DNA of 45,960 bases from Mesostigma viride (taxonomy: Eukaryota > Streptophyta > Mesostigmatophyceae > Mesostigmatales > Mesostigmataceae). Shown here piece after piece: positions 1 through 12,129 of the stretch. Under the pieces are notes generated by a model. The model was not told the origin of the DNA. It made no database searches and saw only the letters and a program-made list of their open reading frames with translations. The stretch is from contig RPFO01001689.1 of NCBI GenBank assembly GCA_009746045.1, positions 1 through 45,960 on the forward strand. The letters run 5' to 3'. Every line of letters starts with the position of its first letter. Position 1 is the stretch's first letter. The translations under genes and the position numbers were made by a program.

Positions 1-222
1 TTTGCGCATTGGCGGGGGCCTTAAGCCCATGAGCATGTACATAAAAGACTCTATTTATTTACAGAGACAACAAAATAAATGGTTACAACCAGCTATTCAA
101 TAAAGAGGTTATTTATTGTTGCAAACCTGTGGCTATATTTGGGCATTTTCCTGCTGTCACGTGCATGTTGCGTGTGCGCGCCATTGTACCCTAGACTATC
201 AGTTTGAAGACATATCCACAGC
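1..222. other. No gene recognised
   Basis: There is no ORF with protein-like composition on either strand. The only recurring item is the octamer GAGACAAC at 64-71, which is found again at element ends and elsewhere in the window (7423, 18288, 18350, 37629, 37653). The stretch ends in an AATT-type microsatellite. Confidence 0.5.
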
Positions 223-420
223 AATTAATTAATTAATTAATTAAAATCATAGCTCCGTTGGGAGCATATGTAACACATAGCCCTGAGAAAGGGGCATCTA
301 TGGGTTTGTAATACAATCAGGGCTACAACCTGCAGGTGGAGGATGTACAACTGTCACCTGCTCTGGGTGCACAAGGTGCACCTGCACCGCCATGATGGTT
401 CATGCCTCCTTAACAAGCAC
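223..420 (-). repeat. Dispersed repeat with (TTAA)n tail, LINE 3'-end-like
   Basis: A TTAA/AATT microsatellite (223-244) is followed by a segment containing CTCCGTTGGGAG, a CCCTGAGAA-GGGGCAT block and a GGTGCACC-rich end. The same order of blocks recurs at 38505-38670 next to another (ATTA)n tract, and a shorter relative (CTCCCGTTGGGGAG) lies at 37860-37925 downstream of a LINE-like coding remnant. I read it as the 3' end of a retroelement family on the minus strand with a TTAA-rich tail. No coding part is visible at this copy. Confidence 0.4.
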
Positions 421-1243
421 AGGCACCCAGGGGGGGCTTGAGGAGAGGGCCTAGAAGGCCTGCATGACATATGGGGTGGAGGGTATGTGGCTAGGCTATA
501 GCTGGTGTACACATGGCATCTCAGCAGAGAGTAACTCCCTGCATAGGCATCGCATGGCTAAATTCTTAATGCATCATCCATGGGAGGGGGCGTCCCCAAC
601 ATCTACTGCTCCAATTTTGGTACTTTTGAAATTCCATGCCTGGAGCGCAAAGTTTGCAATATATGTGCCGTTTGTAGCTCTAGCTCTATAATAACCTGAC
701 CAACCCCGCATTCCTCAAAGTACTTAGCACTTGTTGCCTATTCTCATTATGCGAATCACATGATTAGGATGTGCTTCATGATTGCTATTGCTCGAGATTC
801 AATTAAGAATGATTGACATCAATAAATGATGAACCAAATAAACCAAATTAGGCCACTTGACAAGTTCATGATCCATTTAAATTGTACAATTAAGCGATTA
901 ATTAATTCATAAATCATACATTACATGGGATACCCCCGTCGACGAGCTAGTGGTACGTACAATGAAACATTTGAGTTTGTAACATGTCTCCATGGATATA
1001 TACATGTATGCTGGACCTCGCGCATCTCAGCCCTCTAAGAAATGTTATTTGAACTCAGGTCTAGATCTAAATATATACATGATCTGGATAATATTATACA
1101 CTTCCTTAAAAGAGCATGAATCGAGCTTTACAATTCAGGACAAGGAACTCGTTTGCAAATCACGGCTGAAAGGCAAGTGCTCACAACGAAGCACGTGCTC
1201 TCAAGGCTGTCCACCTCGTCCAACCAAGCCCGGGCGAGCTGGC
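421..1243. other. No gene recognised; 3' flank of transposase-like gene
   Basis: This stretch holds no convincing coding region. The small open frame at 464-691 has no recognisable motif or composition and is probably chance. A further TTAATTAAT tract lies near 895-910. The stretch just before 1244 should include the 3' UTR and one end of the minus-strand transposon whose gene ends at 1244, but I could not identify a terminal inverted repeat. Confidence 0.35.
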
Positions 1244-4200
1244 CTACTCAACAGGTCTCTTCTTGGCCAAGTTCGTGAGCCGTTTCTCGACGTCTGTCGG
1301 AATGGTCAAGATGGCCTGGCGATTGTTAGCTGGGTTGACAACAATGGTGTGTTCGAACCCCGCGTCCATGCACAGGTAGCAATTGACCAAGTTTGGCTGT
1401 TCAGCTTGCGCATCGGCGTCCATTTTGAACATCGTCGCCATACCCGGAAATCTGTCCCAGTAGCGCACCCCCACCACCCATTGTCCCTTACGGAACAACT
1501 CCCTATCGACCTTGCCGTTTCTGTCGGCCACTCGCCTCACGAAAGTAGCGGCCACCTGATAAGGCTCCTGCAAGACTTCCGCTAGCCAATATGGATGATC
1601 TGGATCGTGGGACTCATCACCAGAGTAGGACTCGACGGCAAAAATGTCTCGCAGCTTCAGTCTCCTTCCCATCATCGTCCTCTCTGCCTGTAGTCTGTTC
1701 AGTCGCGTCCCTGCGTGCCCCCCTTGTCCGTTTGGGTTCCTTTGCACTGGCTCCCCCAGTTTGTGGAGCTTCATCCGAGCACCTCCCACATTCCAGCCGT
1801 CCATGTCGGTCCACTCCTTTCGACAATCCCACCACCTTTCCTCGGCGCACGCACCGCCACAATAGCAGGAATACTGGCGCAGCATTAAGCGCGTCACATT
1901 CGACTTGTCCATGCGCCACCAGTGCGCCTTCTTCACTCCTTTGATTTCGCCGCGCCCTGGGCTGTAAGGAAGCACCTGCGCGTCGAAGACAAGATTTGCA
2001 CAAGGGAAAGTTGAAGTTACGAGACCATCGAGCTAGTTGTGTTTTATTAAGCACTCCTGATCGCCAGGACTCCAAGAACGCCCTAGAAACGACGGCCGGC
2101 GTAACTATTCCCTGAACGAGGACTGTACACTTAATTACCTCGGGGAACTCGAAGAAGTTACGCCTGGTCGTTGTGGTCCCGCCCACCGCCCCCGACGCCA
2201 GATTCTCCACCAACTGGGCGGCCGTCTGTTTGTCCTGGTTCTCTTCCCTGATGTGCCACCTCCTCAACATGCACTTCACAGTCCCACCAGCTCCATCCAC
2301 CTCCCCCTTTCCGTGCTGCTCCCCAAAGTAATTCCACTCAAATGACTCCAGGTGCGGATCCTCCGTCAGCAGCCGGGCCACTTCCGCGATCACATTCCTT
2401 GACTTGAACTGCATGGAGCAATTGTCCGACCACCCAATGAAGCGCTTCACCTCTACCCCTTCTGACCGTAGTGTCGCCAGGATTTTGAGGATAGCAAAAC
2501 GGAGGGCCCGCCCGTCCCTTTTCATTCCGCCCTGTCCGATGAAGTGAAACTCCCTTCTCACGACCTTTCCCGACGCTGGATCCAAGTAGCGCACGATCCA
2601 GGGCATAAGGACGAATGTGACTGGATGCCAATACTGTGCTTGGAGATTGTGATAGGTGTAAGACTGGTAGTTCTCGGCGTAATCTGTGTGGCATACAAGG
2701 TCCCCCACCCGCATCCTTGAGAGACATTCCTTGGAGGCGTCCGCTTGCCACCACGCGTTGAAGCAATGCTGGATGAAGTCCGGCCACTTGTCCACAATTG
2801 CCTCCTTTAGCTCCGTTGGTGTGGACTTGACGTCGACTTGCGTCAATCGCTGCCCACCAGCCTTTGCGATCTCGTCACAGTCGTCCTGCATATGCGCAGT
2901 GTGCACATACAGAAAAGACATCAACTTCGACCCACCAATGACCTGTAGAAAGAAAAAAGACAGGACCTCAGGAAAAATTGAAAAAGAAACGCCTTGGGGC
3001 GCAACCACTCCACTAAAAATTACCTCTGGCCCAAGAACTTCAGGAAACATTGCAAAAGAAACGCCTTGGGGCGCAACCACTCCACTAAAAATTACCTCTG
3101 GCCCAAGAACCGCACCCGGCGGCACATCCTGCATCTCGTATCTGGTCCATGAAATCAGGTGGTTGGAAGCCTCCTCCCGTTCGCATAACATGAAGTTCCG
3201 AATTCCACACTTGGGAGCCAGGCAAGTGCCCAACACACAAGCCTTACGCCGGATCGAGCAAACCCCCAACTCCTCGCCCAGGTCATGATCGGGCACCCCT
3301 TCCTCGTCGTCCAGCACCCTCCCATGCATGGGCAGATCCTCAAGTTCGCCCTGAAAAGGCTGAACCTGCGGCCGCGACGACCCCACAGACGACCTCGAAC
3401 CTCCCCCCTCCCTCATCCCCTCCACCTCACAAGTAAACTTGTTCACCCACTCTGTCGTGTGAGTGGCTTTGAAAATGGAACATGTGGGCACGGACGACCC
3501 CACGTCGAGCTGGCTACCATGATCGCACGCGTGGCATTCAGGTCCGCACTCGCATCTGGCATGAAAAGTTGCACGAAATTTGGCCAACCCCCCAACCATG
3601 GACTGCATGGTAGTGTGGTGCTGGCATGCGCACAAGTTCCGCATTTTCCACCGCCCCTTGACGCATGCGGGCATATGCTTGCAAAAAGTAGTGTATCCCA
3701 CATGAACTGTGCTCTTCTGATTCGTGCGTAGCATTGACATCCCTGCCTCCGTCTCCAAAATCACCTGATTTCCCCCCCTCACCCTCCTCTCCCTCCCCCC
3801 CCCCCCCCTCCCTACTGTCCATCCGCCGCGGTGGCTTCAACTCCGGATGGCGGGAAATGAACACTTCGTAAATCTTCGACTTGGAGACAGTATAGTAGCG
3901 CGCACCCTCCGAAAACGCTAGTGTATGTTTGTAATCCTTTCTGGTCCATTCACAATGAACATCCTTCATGTTCGGAGACGCCCGCGTCAAGTTATCATCC
4001 CTCCAGCACGCTTGTATCAGGGCAATGACTTCCGTCGGAAGCTCGTCTTTCCTCCTCCTCCTCTCTGGCGCACTCATCAAAAGGTCGTCCTCCCCTTCTT
4101 CCATTCCATCCCTGTGACCCCGAACAGTTGCGACAAAGCGCCTGTCAATCCCGAACGCGCGCTCCACAATCCTGTCCGGGACGCCCTCCATTGCCTTCGT

Positions 4201-4593
4201 AACAAGTCCACACAAGGCCCACCTAAGCCCACGATCCTTCTCAGATGTTCCCAAGTCGCCAAAAGCCTTCTTGATGTTATCCCGAAGAGATTCCGCCCAA
4301 TTTTCAGGAAGCCCGCCGTCACAGTTCTTCCTCTTCTTAATGCCGTTGCTCTCCGCCACCATGGCATTTAGTCTTGAAGCTGCGCAAGACAGAACCTCCG
4401 CGCTCATCTCTGGCGTCCTGTGGTTGTTTGCTTTCACGCGTTCCGCCATGATAGGAAAGATGTCATTGGCAATTTTGTACCCCTTGTTCTCGATGTACTT
4501 GTCGCTCCAGAGACCGCGAAGTGCAGGCTCCCGGTCGTCATTGGACAAGGGACGCGAACCGTCGGAAACGGCCCCCCGCCCCGATCGCGCCAT
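1244..4593 (-). CDS. DDE-type transposase-like protein (spliced, one frameshift)
   Basis: Reads from the first ATG at 4593 to a stop at 1244 in three exons: 4593-3096, 2942-2139 and 1975-1244. The N-terminal part is basic/acidic, then LCACQHH and CECGPECHAC cysteine/histidine clusters suggest zinc binding. The core holds HTDYAENYQ (Asp codon near 2683), GWSDNCSMQFKSRN (Asp near 2425) and FGEQHGKGEVDGAGGTVK (Glu near 2320). That order (acidic ENY, D-N-x3-QF-K-x-N, HGKG-x2-DG-x-GG) is typical of a widespread eukaryotic transposon-derived protein family. Reading the three acids as a D-D-E catalytic set is inference. The last exon carries a YSCYCGGAC cluster. A G14 tract (3795-3808) separates the N-terminal frame from the next by one base, so this copy is either broken or has a homopolymer error. 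I cannot name the superfamily. Confidence 0.7.
1976..2138 (-). other. Intron in transposase-like gene, with repeat motif
   Basis: Coding strand shows GAG|GTAATTAAG at the donor and GCGCAG|GTG at the acceptor. Splicing is phase 0 and joins FFEFPE to VLPYSPGRGEIKG, linking two otherwise separate open frames into one protein. The 163-bp intron contains TTACGCCGGCCGTCGT, the same motif repeated six times upstream of the gene at 4740-5290. Confidence 0.7.
2943..3095 (-). other. In-frame intron with duplicated splice donor
   Basis: Coding strand shows CCAGAG|GTAATTTTTAG as donor and a strong pyrimidine tract ending TTTCTACAG|GTC as acceptor. The intron is 153 bp, phase 0 and free of stops, so retention adds 51 residues without breaking the frame. 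A 72-bp tandem duplication (2966-3037 and 3038-3109) copies the donor, giving a second equivalent donor at 3023 and an alternative 81-bp intron. Confidence 0.65.
3795..3808 (-). other. G14 tract causing frameshift
   Basis: A run of fourteen C on the plus strand (G on the coding strand) sits in a Gly/Glu-rich linker. The frame carrying the N-terminal half runs past it into a composition unlike the rest. The frame one base over carries the conserved-looking continuation (NQVILETEAGMS..., VGYTTFCKH). I found no phase-compatible intron there, so length change of the tract is the simplest explanation. Confidence 0.6.
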
Positions 4594-4738
4594 CAGACTT
4601 TGGTCAGACGGCAGCTGATTTTTTTCGCCTCTTAATCCCGCGGCACCGAAAGCCCTGAGGATGAGTAATGATAAATAATCACCATTAAAGACACGACGAA
4701 AACGATGGGCATCAAACAAGAACGACAAGCGTCATTAA
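4594..4738. promoter_or_regulatory. Presumed 5' leader of transposase-like gene
   Basis: Lies between the ATG at 4593 and the subterminal tandem repeats. The open frame continues upstream without ATG to 4728. No TATA box or other defined promoter element is obvious. Confidence 0.25.
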
Positions 4739-5300
4739 TAACGCCGGCCGGCGCAACTGGATACATGTAAACCATACAAAAGTGATTTTATGAAACACAT
4801 ACAGTTTGTCATTAATAACGACGGCCGGCGTAACTCGGGCGCAATTAAAAACCATTAAGAAGCAACTCAGGATATGCAGGCAGAAATCCTTCAGGTGTAA
4901 AAAAGATGTACAAACACACTTTTGGTAATGGGGCCTGATTGCGCAACTGCAAGATACCATTGGAAACGCCGGCCGGCGCAACTGGATGCATGTACATAAA
5001 CCATACAAAAGTGATTTGCACAAAACCCCTACAATTTGTCATGAGTAACGACGGCCGGCGTAACTCGGTTGCATTTGAAAACCACAAAGAAGCAACTCAG
5101 GTAGTGAAGGCGGAAATCCCAGAGGTGATAAAATGTTTACCAACACAAAATGTTGATAAGCGTGCAAGCTTTTGCAAGTGCGCGCAAGATACCATTGGAA
5201 ACGCCGGCCGGCGCAACTGGAACACCAAAACAAAAAACTTGATTTGCACGAAACCCATTCAGTTCGTCATGGATAACGACGGCCGGCGCAACTTCATGGC
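4739..5300. repeat. About 230-bp tandem repeats with GGCCGGCG motifs
   Basis: Two and a half degenerate copies. Each unit contains a palindromic ACGCCGGCCGGCGCAACTGG site (starts 4741, 4966, 5201) and, about 75-80 bp later, ACGACGGCCGGCG followed by Y-AACT (starts 4818, 5048, 5276). Spacing is 225-235 bp. Clustered short palindromic motifs immediately 5' of a transposase-like gene are what subterminal transposase-binding repeats look like; that role is inferred. Confidence 0.6.
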
Positions 5301-5589
5301 ACTCACCACTTTCACCAAATGCCATGTCGCCATTATATTGAGGAAAGCGAAGTATGCCCACTTGAAGCTGTGGTCTGCAGAACATTGACACAAAATATGC
5401 ATGGTATTTCAAGCAATGAATGCTATGTGTCAGGCATCAATGTCTTTATTGTATCCAAATGTGGTTAGGACGGAGGTTTACATTGGTTGCTATTTTAAGA
5501 CAATGGCGTATAACCAAACATTGCACACACTCAAGAGTGTACTTATGCTGAACTGGAAAGGAACATTAAACCCCAATAAGGTAGATATT

Positions 5590-5757
5590 TTTCTTTTACA
5601 TTTTAATTTTTTATATACTACTTTATATAATATTATATTATATTATATTATATTATGCTATATTATGTTATATGAAATAACATTAAAATTAACATAAAAT
5701 TAAAATTATATATTAATTATAGTATATTATATAATTTATATTATATATTATATTCAC
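5590..5757. repeat. AT-rich low-complexity tract
   Basis: TATAT/ATTAT pentamer-like repeats with almost no G or C from about 5600 to 5757. There is no coding content. It separates the left transposon from the next stretch. Confidence 0.8.
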
Positions 5758-7250
5758 GATGCTCTGTGTATTAATGACATATCAGACACACCTACATCAC
5801 ATCGCCTTGATGTTTCCGTTGTATGGGTCCGGTCGGGCGTTGGTAGCTGGTCGACAACAATTCTACATTTCCTAAAAAAAAATGCGACCGTGCCTACATT
5901 CGAAGGCGCGCTGTGGCTGACCTGAACTATCGGTGAACACCTCGGCGTCACTTGACCGGCCTAGGTTGACATTTCGGCAGAGTAACGCTGCTTAAAGGAT
6001 CCTTGCGTAGTTCGCGCGATTTGGCTCTTTATATATGTTTTTGGAGACGACGAGCAAGCATCCGATTGGTCAGCCAATTCCTGTCCAGTCCTCGGACAGT
6101 GTCCAATCCGGTGCTTGGGATCCAGAAAACGTGCTCGAGCCTGGCCACTCTGTCGCGGGCGCCGCGCTAGTGGCGTCGCGCCCAAACCTGACCAGGCCAT
6201 AGGAAAGGGCGGGGGCGAATGCAAGAATTATTGTTATATCCTGACCTGTCCTGGGGAAGGTCCGGGGCGAATGCAAGAATTAATATACCTGCGTATGCAA
6301 CCAACACGGCCGATCCACATACATAATCCGACTGAGCTGGACGGTACGGACCAAATTTCGGTGCAAATTGAGGCCCAAAAGCTATGTCGGCATGGTGCGC
6401 GCACCCCTTGCGGTAGGGGCCATGGCGACTGCCTTTAGACGAAACGTGACAAATCTGGCACGCGGAAAGCAGAAATGCTCGATTGTTGGAGAAAATTAGT
6501 TACTGATTCTAATTTATGGCGGGATGGTTGCGATCTATAATGTCGCGGGCTTTTTTTCTTTGCCATCGGCAGGGGGGGTCCGGCCTGAATTTCTGTCGGG
6601 ATGAATAAAGTATATTGGATGCCTGCCGGGTTGATTGTCGATTGTTGCCAGTTTTGATGGTCGTAAGGAAAGCTAGTTTAATGATGTTTCTAAAGCCGTA
6701 AAAATTCCCGCTGCTATCTTTACCTTTCCCGTCATTTTGCGGTAAGATAACATTAGCCCTGCGCGATGCGTACTGCCCAACCACTCCATGAAAGGGTGGA
6801 CTTTCTTGTGCGCCTGGGCACGAATAAATGCCCGTTATGGTACGTTCTTGTGTTAAACGTCTTAAGCTTGCGTTTTCCTGCTTTCTTACCTCGTTGAGCG
6901 TAAGCTTTTTGCCTTCTTTCCGGCCAGATGCAGCCAGAAAGTTGCGGGTCCTGGCGCTGCATCGCTGGATTCCTGGGTGTCTTTTAGCTAGTTAATCGTC
7001 TGTGACGTGGCTGGCTTTCTGCAGCGCGTGGCCCGCAACCTGTCGGGAAGGTGTAATGCTTTTATTTCCATGCTTCTCTGAAATTTCTTTTGCTTTATAG
7101 ACAGTTGTGTTCGAGGAAATTCACGCGGTCTTCCTAAGCAGCGGCATCATTTTCCCCAGACACTGACGAGCTGGCACCTGTCTCCTAAAGAGAGCGGCTC
7201 GTGCTTGTTAGAAAGGAGGCAGTGTGCATTTTGCGGGACACAATGCTTGA
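5758..7250. other. About 1.5 kb without recognisable gene
   Basis: No open frame longer than about 107 codons and none with recognisable motifs. A short direct repeat GGGGCGAATGCAAGAATTA-like occurs near 6209 and 6264. This is the left flank of element 1. The final bases CAATGCTTGA directly precede its terminal repeat. Confidence 0.5.
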
Positions 7251-7277
7251 GTGGTTTTACCGGATTAGGATACATTT
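7251..7277 (+). repeat. Left terminal inverted repeat of element 1
   Basis: Starts GTGGTTTTACCGG and ends GGATACATTT, identical in reverse complement to 18468-18494. It is followed directly by a second TTAGGATACATTT (direct repeat, about 7283-7295), whereas at the right end the second copy is inverted. Confidence 0.85.
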
Positions 7278-7888
7278 TTTTGTTTAGGATACATTTGATG
7301 CACTGTGCAGTTTTCAGATGTGTTTGAGGGGGTTGATTGCGCCTAACATGCATTTTATTGAAGCAATGAGTTTCCCAAGATATACATGATATAAACTAAG
7401 ACAATTGACCCATTAAGGCAATGAGACAACATCAATAAGACAACATATGCCAATTGAATAAGACAACTCAACCTTACAGGACGTTGGGCCATCATACGTC
7501 CGGAATAATTGTCTCACTTATTACATAACCAAACTTTTTGAGGGATCGCCATGGTTGCATGGTTTCCACACATGCGCCCTGCACTCATGTGCATCAAAGG
7601 TGTTGCGTCTAGTGCCAACTCAGTGTCAAAGAACTGATTCAATCATATTTCCCGTGTGGCCATGAAGGCCCACATGAGTTAAACATGGCCGAGAGTGATT
7701 GCATCATCCTTCTTGGCGACATCGGTCTTGACGACGTCGATGGGGAAGACGGCAGCACCTGCATGTGAACAAAAGAATCCATGAATTGTGGCATCCAAAG
7801 GCAACAACATATTAGCATCCCATTGAACACGCAGCCACGCTGACCCGGCCATCCAGCCGCCCACGCAGCCACAAAGCCAGCCAGCCAC
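7278..7888. other. Subterminal region of element 1, no gene
   Basis: The part 7491-7888 is the reverse complement of about 45580-45960, showing it belongs to the transposon. Contains AGACAAC-type repeats near 7400-7470. Open frames here are short or run into the GC-rich repeat at 7890 and look non-coding. Confidence 0.55.
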
Positions 7889-8048
7889 GCAGTGACGCAC
7901 CCACCCAGCCACACATCCACGCATCCACGCACCCGGCACCCCCCCCAGCCAGCCAGCCACGCAGCCACGCAGCCACGCAGCCACGCAGCAGCGCAGCCAC
8001 GCAGCCACGCACCCTCCTTTCCAGCCAAGCAGCCACGCAGTCACACAG

Positions 8049-10445
<2,397 letters not shown>

Positions 10446-10599
10446 AGTTCCCGTGGCTAGTGCCCATCACCTTCCACCTTGAGCGAAGTCACGAATTCAA
10501 GCGCGAAGTGCATTTGAATCAAGCGGGAACTGGGTGACACTGCTTGAAGACGTGCAGCTCCAAGGCATGCAAATGATGCAATGTATCAAAGATACGATA
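10446..10599. promoter_or_regulatory. 5' leader of PHD/polyQ gene
   Basis: About 150 bp between the ATG at 10445 and the tandem array. The sequence is kept almost unchanged in element 2 (29717-29872), including the stretch before the ATG, consistent with a conserved promoter/5' UTR. No defined core element is recognised. Confidence 0.4.
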
Positions 10600-11617
10600 C
10601 GCAAAGTTCAGGTGTTCAGGTGAAGCCGTGAAGACGTGAAGCCGTGAAGCCGTGAAGACGTGGTGAAGACAGGTGAAGACGTGGTGAAGACGTGAAGACG
10701 TGAAGACGTGAAGACGTGAAGACGTGAAGACACGATACGGCAAGTTCAGGTGAAGTTCAGGTGTTCAGGTGAAGCCGTGAAGACGTGAAGACGTGAAGCC
10801 GTGAAGCCGTGGTGAAGACAGGTGAAGACGCGGTGAAGACGTGAAGACGTGAAGACGTGAAGACGTGAAGACGTGAAGACACGATACGGCAAGTTCAGGT
10901 GAAGTTCAGGTGTTCAGGTGAAGCCGTGAAGACGTGAAGCCGTGAAGCCGTGAAGACGTGGTGAAGACAGGTGAAGACGCGGTGAAGACGTGAAGACGTG
11001 AAGACGTGAAGACGTGAAGACGTGAAGACACGATACGGCAAGTTCAGGTGAAGTTCAGGTGTTCAGGTGAAGCCGTGAAGACGTGAAGCCGTGAAGCCGT
11101 GAAGACGTGGTGAAGACAGGTGAAGACGCGGTGAAGACGTGAAGACGTGAAGACGTGAAGACGTGAAGACGTGAAGACACGATACGGCAAGTTCAGGTGA
11201 AGTTCAGGTGTTCAGGTGAAGCCGTGAAGACGTGAAGCCGTGAAGCCGTGAAGACGTGGTGAAGACAGGTGAAGACGCGGTGAAGACGTGAAGACGTGAA
11301 GACGTGAAGACGTGAAGACGTGAAGACACGATACGGCAAGTTCAGGTGAAGTTCAGGTGTTCAGGTGAAGCCGTGAAGACGTGAAGCCGTGAAGCCGTGA
11401 AGACGTGGTGAAGACAGGTGAAGACGCGGTGAAGACGTGAAGACGTGAAGACGTGAAGACGTGAAGACGTGAAGACACGATACGGCAAGTTCAGGTGAAG
11501 TTCAGGTGTTCAGGTGAAGCCGTGAAGACGTGAAGCCGTGAAGCCGTGAAGACGTGGTGAAGACAGGTGAAGACGCGGTGAAGACGTGAAGACGTGAAGA
11601 CGTGAAGACGTGAAGAC
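10600..11617. repeat. 149-bp higher-order GTGAAGAC array
   Basis: The basic octamer is GTGAAGAC with GTGAAGCC variants. A higher-order unit containing CACGATACGGCAAGTTCAGG repeats exactly every 149 bp (10731, 10880, 11029, 11178, 11327, 11476). It fills most of the space between the two divergent genes. Element 2 carries the inverted counterpart with a different copy number (about 28691-29712). Open frames in it are repeat artefacts. Confidence 0.9.
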
Positions 11618-12129
11618 AAGTTGCAGCACTCAGCCGCAGCAGTCGCACGCAGGTAGAAACGATAATTTGTTTGAATCTGTCAAGACCCCATCGAATGTAA
11701 AACAGGTTTTTCGTAAAGAAATCCGATGTGTGGGCGGGCTTTACATAGTTGCGATTTCTGGCCTGCGATTTCTGGCCTGCGCTGGTTGTCTCTTTTATAG
11801 TGCTTCTGCCCAAGCACTACCGGCTGTAAAACAGTATACTTCTTGAAGAAATCAGTTGGGGCTTTGTTGGGCGTCACATTTGACCGGTGGGCGGAGTTTC
11901 CTGCTTCTGTGAAGGCGCCATCGAATGTAGATCAGTAGATTTTCTAAAGAAATCTGAGGTGTGGGCGGGGCCTTTATTGCTTGTGTCCATCCACCACCGG
12001 ATGTAGAACAGTAGACTTATTGAAGAAAACAGTTTGGGGCTTTGTTGGGCGCCACATTTGAGCGGTGGGCGGGGTTTCTTGCTTCTGTCCAAGCACCACC
12101 GGGTGTAATACAGTAGATTTCCTATTAAC
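11618..12129 (+). promoter_or_regulatory. Repeated GC-box leader of putative transposase
   Basis: Two to three degenerate copies of a roughly 200-bp module, each with TGAAGAAA, TTTGTTGGGCG, and a GTGGGCGG box (near 11730, 11887, 11961, 12065). It ends at the ATG at 12130. All but the last 105 bp (11618-12024) is conserved in element 2 (28338-28690), there 52 bp shorter because of a 52-bp insertion at 11748-11799. Repeated GGGCGG boxes suggest promoter function, inferred only. Confidence 0.5.
11748..11799. other. 52-bp insertion specific to element 1
   Basis: Absent at the matching site in element 2 (near 28563). Contains GATTTCTGGCCTGC twice, then GCTGGTTGTCTC. It is flanked by ATA on both sides. 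Twenty-seven bases of it (11766-11792) recur at 38972-38998 in unrelated surroundings, so it is a small mobile or templated insertion. Confidence 0.6.

Noticed and set aside
464-691. 75-codon plus-strand ORF
   Set aside because: No motif, no neighbouring gene signals, and length within chance expectation.
3095-3840. An intron across the G14 tract joining the two frames
   Set aside because: I found no phase-compatible GT donor upstream paired with CAG at the downstream frame start. A homopolymer length change is simpler.
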